Positions 43,672 to 52,416 of a stretch of 59,737 bases of DNA are shown piece by piece. Position 1 is the first letter of the stretch; each line of letters begins with the position of its first letter. The stretch is from the NCBI RefSeq assembly GCF_963665355.1, contig NZ_OY762230.1, positions 1 through 59,737 on the forward strand. The letters run 5' to 3'. Source of the stretch: an uncultured Desulfobacter sp. (GTDB lineage Bacteria; Desulfobacterota; Desulfobacteria; Desulfobacterales; Desulfobacteraceae). The position numbers and the translations under genes are program-made. The notes under the pieces are model-generated. The model was not told the origin of the DNA. It ran no database searches and saw only the letters and a list, made by a program, of their open reading frames with translations.

Positions 43672-44058
43672 ATGGCCGTTATTTGCAAACAGCGGTCTGA
43701 GACCCTTACAGAACCCGACAGCCAGACCCTCGTTGAAGATGAAAAGGTGATTATCTGCAGGGTTTGCAGCCAACTTGTTACCAAACCGGAACTGAGCATC
43801 CGGGTCAATGATGCCCATGCCCATGTGTTTGCCAATCCCCACGGCAATGTATTTGAAATCGGCTGTTTTTCCCATGCCCCGGGGTGTGTGCCGGTTTCCC
43901 AACGATCTGATGAATTTACCTGGTTTCCCGGATATTCATGGACCATTGGTGCCTGTGCCGGGTGCGGATCCCATCTGGGCTGGATTTTTTCCGGCGAAAC
44001 CGGCGGCATGGTGAACCGGTTTTATGGCTTAATTCTGGATAAATTGATTTTTCCTTGA
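43672..44058 (+). CDS. CULT-domain protein, bacterial cereblon-like
   Basis: 128 aa, a stand-alone CULT domain. Zn ligands come in two CxxC pairs, IICRVCSQLVT (about residues 26-36) and GACAGCGSHLGWIF (about 100-113). HVFANPHGNVFEIGCFSHAP and FTWFPGYSWTIGAC provide the segment with the three Trp (W88, W93, W107 approximately) of the aromatic cage that in cereblon binds glutarimides such as thalidomide. Bacterial single-domain members are known (for example from Magnetospirillum), with unknown cellular role. It is co-directional with the EI24 gene, with a 6-bp gap. A 91-bp repeat follows the stop. Confidence 0.83.
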   Translation: MAVICKQRSETLTEPDSQTLVEDEKVIICRVCSQLVTKPELSIRVNDAHAHVFANPHGNVFEIGCFSHAPGCVPVSQRSDEFTWFPGYSWTIGACAGCGSHLGWIFSGETGGMVNRFYGLILDKLIFP

Positions 44059-44061
44059 TAC

Positions 44062-44152
44062 CGGCCACGGGCCGCCTTGGTTATCCAACCAAGAACCGCC
44101 CACAACGAATAATGAAAGTCTTATCAGGATGTTAATGAGACTTTCATATAAA
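44062..44152. repeat. 91-bp dispersed repeat, copy 2
   Basis: Nearly identical to 31736-31826, with the same two hairpins, starting 4 bases after the CULT gene stop. The rest of the gap to 44376 is AT-rich, with GGGACGAA (44263-44270) loosely complementary to TTCGTCCC (44332-44339), possibly a leader structure for the small gene at 44377. Confidence 0.7.
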
Positions 44153-44376
44153 AATATTGACAATCACAAAATATTTCATATAATCAAACTTATATAACAA
44201 TTTATCCGAAGATATAAACGTTTTAAGACGATGATTGCTAAAGGCTTTCCGGCAATGATGAGGGACGAACTCTCGAGCTGAAGCGGTAAGCCGCCAATCC
44301 TTTCCAAAAGCGGTATTCCCCAAAGTAATTTCGTCCCAAAACCATAACCTTAAAATACCAACAGGAGGAAAACGCC

Positions 44377-44628
44377 ATGAAAAGCGACTTTACCACCAGT
44401 GAAGAGGAAAATATGCCCCCGATTAAAGATGAAAATATGTATGAAAAACGCTCCCCTGTGGACCGCAGATCCCCGGTTGACCGCAGGATCCTGGATATGG
44501 GGCCCGGGTATCCCGAAAGCCAGCTGCGCAAAAACAGAGCCGACCGCAGAAAAGGCTGGGAAGACCGGTACGGCTGGGAAAGAATCAGCAAGTGGAGCAG
44601 TGCCCCGATTTTTTCAGACCTGCCTTAA
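44377..44628 (+). CDS. Small charged protein of unknown function
   Basis: 83 aa, preceded by the strong site CAGGAGGAAAACGCC. It is very hydrophilic: KRSPVDRRSPVDRRILDMGP contains a direct repeat (SPVDRR twice), and QLRKNRADRRKGWEDRYGWE is rich in Arg, Asp and Trp. There is no signal peptide, membrane segment or Cys. The DRR repeats resemble small Arg/Asp-rich proteins of Desulfobacterota, but I cannot name a family. A GC hairpin (44644-44657) follows the stop. A second frame at 44399 is a shadow. Confidence 0.65.
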   Translation: MKSDFTTSEEENMPPIKDENMYEKRSPVDRRSPVDRRILDMGPGYPESQLRKNRADRRKGWEDRYGWERISKWSSAPIFSDLP

Positions 44629-44643
44629 GTGAAGGTTGATTTT

Positions 44644-44657
44644 CCCCCTTTCGGGGG
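44644..44657 (+). terminator. Short GC hairpin after the small gene
   Basis: CCCCC-TTTC-GGGGG, 15 bases after the stop of the 83-aa gene. The T-rich tail (TTGTCCTGTCTGTTTGTTTTG) is imperfect, so termination is likely but may be weak. Confidence 0.5.
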
Positions 44658-44834
44658 GATTGTCCTGTCTGTTTGTTTTGCCCTTCTGTTAAGCCGTTTT
44701 CCTTGATGTATTCCCCATTTGCAGTTTCAACTTGTTAGTTATGTATTTAAAAATAAGATAGCCCTTGAAATATTCTTTCTTATCCATTAAGACATACCCA
44801 CTGATAACTGACTGGATAGGAAAGGGTACAGCTG

Positions 44835-45542
44835 ATGCCGCAAAAAATATCTGTTGCTCGATGGGCCAACCAGGAACTGATTATTCCCTATGCTGCACCA
44901 TATTTTGCATATGTAGCCATTTCCTCGGTTCTGCACAATAAAATTAGCGTTGAACTCAATTACTGCCTAAAGCTTGTTATCGTCCCAGCACTGCTCGCCT
45001 GGGCCTGGAAGTGGTACGTCCCTTTAACCGGTCCTAAAAGCAAAGTGGTCTCATCCCTGTACGGCGTGGTTTTCGGCATTGTCGGCCTGGTGGTATGGAT
45101 TGCTCTTTTTGCGCCGTTTGCCACCCCCGGCCAGGAGCCGTGGACAGTTACCGGGTTTATTCTTCGCCTGGTCACGGCCAGCCTGGTGGTCCCGGTATTT
45201 GAAGAGCTGATGATGCGCGGGTTTGTGTACCGGGTGGCCCTTCAATGGGATGAATTTCGAAAACAAAAAGTAAAACAGCCCCTCTGGCACACCCTTGAAC
45301 ACGCCGATATTTCAACGGTTTCGCCGGGGGCCTGGAACTGGGCCGCTGTCTGGATTTCCACGGTGATTTTTACCCTGGGCCACACCACCCCGGAGTGGCC
45401 GGCTGCCATTGCCTACGGTCTTTTGATGGCCTTTTTGTGGATTATTAGAAAAGATCTTTTATCCTGTATCGTGGCCCATGGTGTCACCAATTTGGGGCTG
45501 GCGCTTTATGTCTATTATACCGGCTCCTGGGAGTTGTGGTAG
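44835..45542 (+). CDS. CPBP (CAAX/Abi) family intramembrane metalloprotease
   Basis: 235 aa, about seven membrane spans. The catalytic motifs are VPVFEELMMRGFVYRVALQW (EExxxR, about residue 121), FTLGHTTPEWPAAIAYGLLM (FxxxH, about 178) and CIVAHGVTNLGLALYVYYTG (HxxxN, about 215), all intact. The layout, including the final YYTGSWELW, resembles the CAAX-protease-related proteins found near exosortase/PEP-CTERM loci. No exosortase is visible here. The substrate is unknown. It is transcribed alone, ending just before a 110-bp palindrome. Confidence 0.87.
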   Translation: MPQKISVARWANQELIIPYAAPYFAYVAISSVLHNKISVELNYCLKLVIVPALLAWAWKWYVPLTGPKSKVVSSLYGVVFGIVGLVVWIALFAPFATPGQEPWTVTGFILRLVTASLVVPVFEELMMRGFVYRVALQWDEFRKQKVKQPLWHTLEHADISTVSPGAWNWAAVWISTVIFTLGHTTPEWPAAIAYGLLMAFLWIIRKDLLSCIVAHGVTNLGLALYVYYTGSWELW

Positions 45543-45549
45543 TGTTAGA

Positions 45550-45659
45550 ACGAGAAATCACCCATCTGCCGCGTTACAGAAAAATCGGCAATCCTCACAA
45601 CCTTCAAGGTTGCTCCGGTTGCCAATTTTTCTGTGCCTTGCATATGGGCAATTTCTCGT
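45550..45659. repeat. 110-bp nested palindrome (MITE-like or structured RNA)
   Basis: Outer arms ACGAGAAATCACCCAT (45550-45565) and ATGGGCAATTTCTCGT (45644-45659) match at 14 of 16 positions. Inner arms ACAGAAAAATCGGCAA (45576-45591) and TTGCCAATTTTTCTGT (45619-45634) match at 15 of 16. The centre AACCTTCAAGGTT (45599-45611) is itself a palindrome. The element could fold into one long rod. It sits between the protease and the epimerase. Confidence 0.75.
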
Positions 45660-45715
45660 CCAAACACGGGTTTTCGATCAGGTGCCAAGCAGTTCTTGAC
45701 TAAGGAGAGAAATTT

Positions 45716-46723
45716 ATGAATGTACTGGTCACCGGCGTTGCCGGGTTTATAGGATACAGCTTGAGCAAGCGTCTTCTGGACAAGGGCGTCAATGTCTGGG
45801 GGATCGACAACCTCAATGACTATTATGACGTGAACCTGAAAAAAGACCGGCTTTCAAAACTTGAAAATCAAACGGGCTTTACCTTTGAACGGCTGGACCT
45901 TGCCGACCGGAAAGCCATGGAAACCCTGTTTAAATCGGTTTCATTTGACTGCGTGGTCAACCTGGCGGCCCAGGCCGGGGTCCGGTACAGCCTTGAAAAT
46001 CCGGCCTCTTATGTGGACTCCAACCTGGTGGGCTTTGGCAACATCCTTGAAGGGTGCCGCCATTGTGGGGTCAAGCACCTGGTATATGCCTCGTCCAGCT
46101 CGGTTTACGGCCTGAATACCGTAATGCCCTTTTCGGTCAGGCACAATGTGGATCACCCCATCAGCCTCTATGCCGCATCCAAAAAGGCCAACGAACTCAT
46201 GGCCCACACCTACGCCTATCTGTACAACCTGCCCTGTACGGGCCTGCGGTTTTTTACGGTTTACGGCCCCTGGGGAAGACCTGATATGGCCTTATTTTTG
46301 TTTACCAAAGCCATCTTGAACAATGAGCCCATCAAGGTGTTCAACAACGGAAACATGCAGCGGGATTTTACCTATATTGACGATATTGTGGAAGGGGTGA
46401 TCCGGGTAATGGATAAAATCCCGGAACCGGATCCGGACTGGTCCTCAGACACCCCCAATCCGTCTTCAAGCCGGGTCCCCTACAAGATATACAATATCGG
46501 AAACAACCAGCCCGTGGCCTTAATGGAATTTATCGAAGCTATTGAAAAAGCGTTAGGAAAGGAGGCCATCAAAGAATTTTTACCTCTCCAGCCCGGCGAT
46601 GTGCCCGCAACCTATGCCGATGTCAACGATCTGATCGCCGATACCGGATTTAAACCCGCCACCCCGGTTCAAGAAGGGGTTCAGAATTTTGTGGACTGGT
46701 ACCGGGCATACTACAAGTGTTGA
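45716..46723 (+). CDS. NAD-dependent epimerase, UDP-glucuronate 4-epimerase-like
   Basis: 335 aa SDR enzyme. The N-terminal NAD loop is [20 protein letters not shown], followed by [20 protein letters not shown], a segment diagnostic of UDP-glucuronate 4-epimerases (CapI/LspL). [20 protein letters not shown], the catalytic [20 protein letters not shown] (YxxxK, about residue 150-154), [19 protein letters not shown] and [20 protein letters not shown] follow. It supplies UDP-galacturonate for surface polysaccharide. It is intact, with RBS AAGGAGAG before the ATG. Confidence 0.9.
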   Translation: MNVLVTGVAGFIGYSLSKRLLDKGVNVWGIDNLNDYYDVNLKKDRLSKLENQTGFTFERLDLADRKAMETLFKSVSFDCVVNLAAQAGVRYSLENPASYVDSNLVGFGNILEGCRHCGVKHLVYASSSSVYGLNTVMPFSVRHNVDHPISLYAASKKANELMAHTYAYLYNLPCTGLRFFTVYGPWGRPDMALFLFTKAILNNEPIKVFNNGNMQRDFTYIDDIVEGVIRVMDKIPEPDPDWSSDTPNPSSSRVPYKIYNIGNNQPVALMEFIEAIEKALGKEAIKEFLPLQPGDVPATYADVNDLIADTGFKPATPVQEGVQNFVDWYRAYYKC

Positions 46724-46763
46724 ATGCCACTTTGTTGTTAACAAAGTTACGAAGGCAGCGGTT

Positions 46764-46797
46764 AATGGTGGGCAACGCTGCGCTTTTACCCACCCTT
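46764..46797. repeat. REP-like hairpin repeat, second copy
   Basis: AATGGTGGGCAACGCTGCGC with TTTTACCCACCCT differs by one or two bases from 21765-21798. It lies in the convergent gap between the epimerase and the PKD gene and could terminate transcription from both sides. Confidence 0.65.
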
Positions 46798-46889
46798 CTA
46801 CAGGACTATAAGTGATGGAAAATGGAGACCGGAAACCGGAGGGTGTTAAACATCCGGTCTTCCGTCTTCCTTCTTCCGGTCTCCCTTCT

Positions 46890-49800
46890 TTATAGTACCG
46901 TCCCAAAATTACCGGCCAGGGCCTCCAGCTCCTCGGCCGTAAATCCGCCGGACCGGCTGATCAGGCTGTAAATGTCCTTGCCATCCACATCTCCGTCCGG
47001 TTCACTGTCCCCGGGCAAAGAGGCCTGTATAAAGGTTGCGGTAATGGTCATATCTTTGGAAGAACTGTAAAAGGTGACAGTCCTGGGGTTGGTGGTGCCC
47101 GAGATGCTGCCGCTCCAGGAATCAAATTCCCAGCCGCTGTCGGCAATGGCCTGAACCGGTATGGATGTGACATTGTTCACATAGTAGCTGTAAACCCCGG
47201 GGGCAGGGTCAGTGGTGCCGTTTCCCTCTACCAGAATAGTCAGGGTCTTCAAAGGATAAAATAAGGTCAGGACAAAGGGCGGATCAAGCTGGCCATCTAC
47301 AATGGAAAGCTCCACTTCAATGGTGTATTCGTCAATGATTGTATAGGCAAGTTCGGTCCAGTCCGGCAGTTTGTAAAGCACCATGTCCGGATCATAGGGG
47401 CTTGGAAAGGTGATCTGAAACGGATAGGTTCCATCCTCCCCTGTAGCCGATATGGTGAAGCCAAAAGCGGTTTCACTGTTTATCATGTCCGGGGCCAGTT
47501 CAAAATCATAGGTCCCCGGATAGGATGCGGCGTCGTCGGTAACTGAAAAATCGGTGATGGTTACACCTGCATCAGTTGTATAGACGCCCGGGTCACGGGT
47601 GAAAACGCAGGCCTCACACACAAAGGTGTCGGTCTGCCCGTTTTCATCGGTGACGGTCAGGCTTGGCGAGTAGGTCTGCCGGTCTGGAAAAGTGACGGTG
47701 GGATGCTGTTCTGTGGAGTCAATAACGCCGTCCCCGTCAAAATCCCATGCATAGGTATAAGGGGCGGTCCCGCCGGTACTTAAATCGGTGAATTCGATTT
47801 CAAGGGGGATGAATCCGTCCCGGACCATCATGTCAAAGGCCGCCACAAGGGTATTATAGGGTGCGATTTTAAACAGTTTTGCCCGGCACCCGTAGCCGCC
47901 GCTGTAATGGCATTCGTTTCCCATGACAATAACGCTGCCGTCAGGCAGGGCCACAACGCTGCCGCCCATGGCATAAGAATAGTCTTCATTGTCATTGACC
48001 AGAAATTTGTACCATTCAAGGCCGCCTGCGCTGCTGAATTTTGCTGCAAGGATCCCTTCCTGGGTTGCCCCGTCCGTATTTAATTCTGCAGGCCCTGCAA
48101 GGATAAATCCGTTATCCGGTGTCACAGCCCCTGAGTCAAAGCAGCCTTCAAAATCCTGGTCATCCACTGATGTGTGCCAGACCGCTTCCTTTTCTGTGTT
48201 CAGTTTTCTAACGGACGGCATACTGTCATTGCACCCGCCAATGACATATCCGTCATCCAGTCGCTCAACCCAGTTGCCTGAGTTGAAGGCGTAGGAGATC
48301 CGGTCCCAGGCAAAGAACCAGTCCAGGTTCAGGTCGTCATCTGTCCGGATCAGGGAAACCGCCCCGTTGCTGCCGCTTATCTGGGAACCATAGTGCCCGG
48401 ATATAATGACCCCGTCCGGGGTGTCCCGGGCAATGGATTTTAAAAAGGCGAAACCGCTGTAATTATCCGGGGTGGAATGCACAAGGGATTCCACCGAAAG
48501 GGGTGTGCCGTTGGCATCTGTCTTAAAAGCCCACATGGCCCAGCCTTCACCGTCAATATATTTGTTTGCCGCCGCGATAATATCCCCGGACTCAAGGCTT
48601 AATACATCCATGCCCATGCATTTGAATGCCTCATCTGCATCATTACCAAAGATGGTATGCCACAGAAGGTTGCCCTGAACATCCGTTCTGGCCAGGCTCA
48701 ACCTGGGATACTGAAAGTAGGCTGTATCCTCATTATAATCGCCGATGATCACGTAGCCGTCATCCGGTGCTGCGGCAAGGGCTGTCCCCTGTTCCCACAC
48801 ATTGAAATTTTGGGTCAGGTTGCGCTGCCATTGCATGATACCGTTATCAAAGGTTTTGAGCAGCCACATATCATTTCTTCTACTGCCGGATGAATATCCG
48901 AAAAAGGAGTAGCCTGTGGCAGCAAACCCGCCGTCGGTGCCCCTTATAATATCATTTCCCCTGACGTCAATGTAGCAGTAGGCCCCTTCTTCACAGTCCC
49001 TTTCATTGGTAATGGTTCTTTTCCACAGAATCTGGGGGCCCACTACGGTAATGGTCTGGGAAACAGTGTCAAAAAGGCAGTCGTCATCTTTTACGGTCAG
49101 GGTCACCGTGTGAGTGCCGGGGGACGAAAAGGAATATGAGGCCAAAAGGCCGGTAGCATCAGCCGTGCCGTCCCCGTCAAAATCCCACTCATAGCTTAAA
49201 ATTTCCCCGTCATCGTCCAGGGAAGGGGAGGCGTCAAACGCAATGGTCTGGTAGACAAACACCGGATCATCCGAAGACCAGGTAAATGTGGCTTGGGGCC
49301 GTGAGTAAAACCCCCGGGTTTTAAAGGCCCAGATATGGTCTTCCCTGACCCCGTCCTGGCCGAGATCCCCATCTTCGCCATACAGGTCATAGGTGGTGGT
49401 CCCCACAACAACAAATCCGGGATCACTGCCCGTGTCCTCGGCAATGGCAACCCCCTCATCGTATCCGTCTCCGCCAATGGGGACGTCCCATAGAAGTTCC
49501 CCGTCACTGTCAACGGCAAGCAGCCAGATGCTGAAACGGATAGTGGGCTGATAAGAGGTGGTCATGCCAACGGCGGCATAGCCGCCGGTGCTTGTCTGGA
49601 TCACATCGTAGCCGGCATCGGGTTTTCCTGCTTCCCCAAAGGTCTTATACCATTGTGTGCTGCCGTCGCTGTTAAGTTTGACCAGGGTCAGGTCCCCACA
49701 TACCCCGGCATAGCAAAGATCATAGGCACCGATTTGCGTCTTGCTGCCAACGGCAATGTATCCGCCGTCAGACGTATTCCGGATGCCAAACCAGGTACTG

Positions 49801-50621
49801 CCTGATTCTGCCATCCACTCACGGTTTCCTTCTTGGTCGTATTTATAAATACCGCTTAGGGTTCCGGCGATGACGCCTTTGTCAGAAGTTGCCTCAACAC
49901 AGAAAATTTCATAAGGCGGCCCGTCGATATCATCCCAGCCGTGACTCCATTCTGTGGTGGAAGAAGAAGCTCTTAAAATCCAACCATCCCAGACCGTGTT
50001 TCCAAGGTCCGGCTGATTTCCGCCCAGGTAAAAATCATACCTTGAGGAACCAGGGTCCCAGAAAACCGATATATCATTGGCCCACTCATCGCCAAAACGG
50101 CCAAAGGTTTTTTCCCAGGAAAAATTGCCATCATTGTCTGTACGGGATACCCACATATCCCATTGCTCCCAGGTGGTTCCGTCATAGGAATGGCTCTGGT
50201 ATTTCCGGCCTGAAACCATAAATCCGTCTTCCCCTGATCCGTCAGCATTTAATGGAACCAGTTCAATTCCCAGTGCGGCCGTATAGGGGCCGGTATCTGA
50301 CGGGTTAAAGACCGGCTGGTCAAACACCCGGTTGCCGGTTCTGTCCAATTTGACCATCCGGGCAGAGGTTGTCACCCACCAGGGAGAAAGACTGCAGTTT
50401 GACGGATCATCACACTGCACAACGGACAGGACAAATCCGTCAGACACGGGAACCATGTCCGTTGGAATCATGCCGTTTCCATAAAGTGTGCCCCACTGCA
50501 TGCCGCAGGGCAGGGTAAAGGTTTCAATGCCCTCTGCCCCAAGGTCGGTTGTAAGGGCTGTGGCCAGAATAAAAATGGTGCCAAGTAAAACCGTCCCAAG
50601 ACGGATTTTGGATGCGATCAT
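46890..50621 (-). CDS. Large secreted PKD-domain protein with dockerin-like C-terminus
   Basis: 1243 aa. The signal peptide is IRLGTVLLGTIFILATALTT. Residues about 50-440 and 550-920 hold repeated beta-propeller-like units with WxxTFG/DxGYV patterns (WEKTFGRFGDEW, TSDGGYIAVGSKTQ, APDDGYVIIGDYN). Two PKD domains follow: AFDASPSLDDDGEILSYEWD with FDGDGTADA, and EIEFTDLSTGGTAPYTYAWD with FDGDGVID. Near the end are an InlB-like repeat (DSGWEFDSWSGSISGTTNPR) and the calcium-binding, dockerin-like DGDVDGKDIYSLI. An extracellular binding or adhesion role is likely; no enzyme motif is seen. The start at 50621 follows AAAGGGGGAAAAG, better than the in-frame ATG at 50663. Confidence 0.83.
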   Translation of the reverse strand: MIASKIRLGTVLLGTIFILATALTTDLGAEGIETFTLPCGMQWGTLYGNGMIPTDMVPVSDGFVLSVVQCDDPSNCSLSPWWVTTSARMVKLDRTGNRVFDQPVFNPSDTGPYTAALGIELVPLNADGSGEDGFMVSGRKYQSHSYDGTTWEQWDMWVSRTDNDGNFSWEKTFGRFGDEWANDISVFWDPGSSRYDFYLGGNQPDLGNTVWDGWILRASSSTTEWSHGWDDIDGPPYEIFCVEATSDKGVIAGTLSGIYKYDQEGNREWMAESGSTWFGIRNTSDGGYIAVGSKTQIGAYDLCYAGVCGDLTLVKLNSDGSTQWYKTFGEAGKPDAGYDVIQTSTGGYAAVGMTTSYQPTIRFSIWLLAVDSDGELLWDVPIGGDGYDEGVAIAEDTGSDPGFVVVGTTTYDLYGEDGDLGQDGVREDHIWAFKTRGFYSRPQATFTWSSDDPVFVYQTIAFDASPSLDDDGEILSYEWDFDGDGTADATGLLASYSFSSPGTHTVTLTVKDDDCLFDTVSQTITVVGPQILWKRTITNERDCEEGAYCYIDVRGNDIIRGTDGGFAATGYSFFGYSSGSRRNDMWLLKTFDNGIMQWQRNLTQNFNVWEQGTALAAAPDDGYVIIGDYNEDTAYFQYPRLSLARTDVQGNLLWHTIFGNDADEAFKCMGMDVLSLESGDIIAAANKYIDGEGWAMWAFKTDANGTPLSVESLVHSTPDNYSGFAFLKSIARDTPDGVIISGHYGSQISGSNGAVSLIRTDDDLNLDWFFAWDRISYAFNSGNWVERLDDGYVIGGCNDSMPSVRKLNTEKEAVWHTSVDDQDFEGCFDSGAVTPDNGFILAGPAELNTDGATQEGILAAKFSSAGGLEWYKFLVNDNEDYSYAMGGSVVALPDGSVIVMGNECHYSGGYGCRAKLFKIAPYNTLVAAFDMMVRDGFIPLEIEFTDLSTGGTAPYTYAWDFDGDGVIDSTEQHPTVTFPDRQTYSPSLTVTDENGQTDTFVCEACVFTRDPGVYTTDAGVTITDFSVTDDAASYPGTYDFELAPDMINSETAFGFTISATGEDGTYPFQITFPSPYDPDMVLYKLPDWTELAYTIIDEYTIEVELSIVDGQLDPPFVLTLFYPLKTLTILVEGNGTTDPAPGVYSYYVNNVTSIPVQAIADSGWEFDSWSGSISGTTNPRTVTFYSSSKDMTITATFIQASLPGDSEPDGDVDGKDIYSLISRSGGFTAEELEALAGNFGTVL

Positions 50622-50826
50622 CTTTTCCCCCTTTTGAAATGGCCAACAGATCAGCCGGTTCAAGGTTTTAATGGTTTGCCCACATCAAATGAATCGCAAC
50701 AATAATAGAGAGTTATCGAGATATTCGGTCAGAATTTAAAAGGCATCATAGGATAAATTTTGCCCATTATCAAGAAAAGAAAAAAGGGAACGATGAAGGG
50801 GGATAATCTCCAATCTAATGTAGGGG

Positions 50827-50877
50827 ATTAGGCTGAAGGCTGAAGGGGTTTAGGGCTGTTCATCCCTTCAGTCTAAT
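50827..50877 (-). terminator. Inverted repeat between the oxidase and PKD genes
   Basis: ATTAGGCTGAAGG (50827-50839) and CCTTCAGTCTAAT (50865-50877) are complementary with one mismatch, about 46 bases after the oxidase stop on the minus strand. The rest of the 300-bp gap (50622-50922) is AT-rich promoter-type sequence upstream of the PKD gene. Termination is plausible. Confidence 0.45.
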
Positions 50878-50922
50878 TACCTTTTCTACAATTCACCAGA
50901 CCAGTGCCACCGCTATCCGCGA

Positions 50923-52170
50923 TCAGAACCGGGAAAGAGAAAACGGCGACAGATCAATTTCAGGTTTTTTGCCGTATACCAGGTCGCTGACCGCTTTGCC
51001 GGTTCCTGTGGCAAGGGTTAAGCCGAGCATGCCGTGGCCGGTGGCCACAATCAGGTTATCCAGGGCAGGGACCGTATCGATAATGGGCATGTCGTCGCAG
51101 GTCATGGGCCGCAGGTTGGTCCACTCTTCGATAATGGGACTGGTCAGGGGATTTTTAAGATACTGCCGGGCCCCGGATATAATTTTGTTTATTCGAATGC
51201 GGTTCAGCCCCATGTCGTAGCCTGAAAACTCCATGGTGCCCCCAAGCCGGCAGGCGCTTTTCCATGGGGTGGCCACGGCGTTGCTCTCATAAAAATATAA
51301 CGGGAAGACCGGACAGTCTTTGGACGGTTTCATGGTAATACTGTACCCTTTTCCCGGTTCCACCGGCAGTCTTAGATTCAACTGCTGCATGGTGGACGGG
51401 GTCCAGGCGCCGGCAGCCATGACAAAGGCATCGGCTTTAAACCGGCCCTTTGAGGTGTTAATGCTGTCGACCTTGCCGCAGGATTGGTTAAACTTGAGAA
51501 ACCGGCAGTTTTCTTCAAACACCACCCCTTTTTTTGTTAACGCATTTTTCCAGGATGCCATAAGCAGCTCAGGCCGCAAATGGGCGTCCCCTATGGTATG
51601 CCATGCCCCAACCACATCATTGCCAAGGGCCGGCTCCATTTCTATCAGTTCTTGTTTTTTAATTTTACGGCTTTTGATACCAAAGGTTTGCTGAAACTGG
51701 TCGGTTGCGGTAAATCCGTTAAAATTTTCAGGATTTTTGAAAACGGTCAGCACCCCTTTGGCCTCGTAATCGCAAAGCAACTCTTTTGATTTTAAAAGGT
51801 CGCCGTACAGCCGGTCACTATACGAGAGCAGTTCAAATTTGCCTTTGGCTGCTTTTCGTTTATGGCCATGGGTGCAGTTTCCCGCAAATCTGAGCAGCCA
51901 GCTGAGCCGGCCGGGGTCCAAGGTGGGTTTGATGTAAAGGGGGGAGGTGCCCTTAAGGGTCCTGATGATTTCATGGCCCACCGCACCGGGAACACACAAG
52001 GGGGTAACATCACTGAAATAGAGCAGTCCGCAGTTCCCGTGGGACGCCCCGTCACCAGCCCGGTCTCGTTCAATGATGGTCACCCGGGCCTTTTTTTCAA
52101 TCAGATAATGGGCGCAGGCAAGGCCGATAACCCCGCCGCCGATAATCATAATGTTGGGTTGGTCTGTCAT
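50923..52170 (-). CDS. DadA-like FAD-dependent D-amino-acid dehydrogenase / glycine oxidase-type
   Basis: 415 aa. The FAD loop IMIIGGGVIGLACAHYLIEK (residues 7-26) is followed by RVTIIERDRAGDGASHGNCG LLYF-type DadA segments, AFVMAAGAWTPSTMQQL, LPVEPGKGYSITM, RLGGTMEFSGYDMGLNRIRI, WTNLRPMTCDDMPIID and LIVATGHGMLGLTLATGTGK. The layout is that of DadA, which oxidises D-amino acids to oxo acids and passes electrons to the respiratory chain. The substrate specificity is uncertain. It is divergent from the metal transporter operon, with a 246-bp gap. Confidence 0.88.
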   Translation of the reverse strand: MTDQPNIMIIGGGVIGLACAHYLIEKKARVTIIERDRAGDGASHGNCGLLYFSDVTPLCVPGAVGHEIIRTLKGTSPLYIKPTLDPGRLSWLLRFAGNCTHGHKRKAAKGKFELLSYSDRLYGDLLKSKELLCDYEAKGVLTVFKNPENFNGFTATDQFQQTFGIKSRKIKKQELIEMEPALGNDVVGAWHTIGDAHLRPELLMASWKNALTKKGVVFEENCRFLKFNQSCGKVDSINTSKGRFKADAFVMAAGAWTPSTMQQLNLRLPVEPGKGYSITMKPSKDCPVFPLYFYESNAVATPWKSACRLGGTMEFSGYDMGLNRIRINKIISGARQYLKNPLTSPIIEEWTNLRPMTCDDMPIIDTVPALDNLIVATGHGMLGLTLATGTGKAVSDLVYGKKPEIDLSPFSLSRF

Positions 52171-52416
52171 GGCTTTGGTCCTTGTCTTAAGTGTTCCGTT
52201 ACATCAGGGCAGGTACCATATAATTTATTGTTTTTACGTTCAAGAAAAAATAAAAAAACCTTTGACAAAAAATATTAAATTTGACGATTTATGATCAGCC
52301 ATTATTGTAATTCTAAGGAAGACCGGTCTGGTTTTAAAAACGGTTGTTCCGGTTCTAAATATGCATCACATTTAGGTTTGTATATCTTTAAATCAACTGA
52401 TCAAGGAGTACAGCCC

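Noticed and set aside
44263-44340. Cyclic-di-GMP (GEMM) riboswitch before the small 83-aa gene
   Set aside because: A GGGACGAA/TTCGTCCC pairing is present, but the conserved GEMM bulges and tetraloop receptor are not.
44399-44632. Second small ORF overlapping 44377-44628
   Set aside because: Different frame, no ribosome site, and basic composition typical of a shadow of the Arg-rich gene.
52230-52416. A clear sigma-70 promoter and DtxR operator before the metal-binding protein gene
   Set aside because: TTGACA is present at about 52263 but no -10 lies at good spacing, and no convincing MntR/DtxR palindrome was found by eye.
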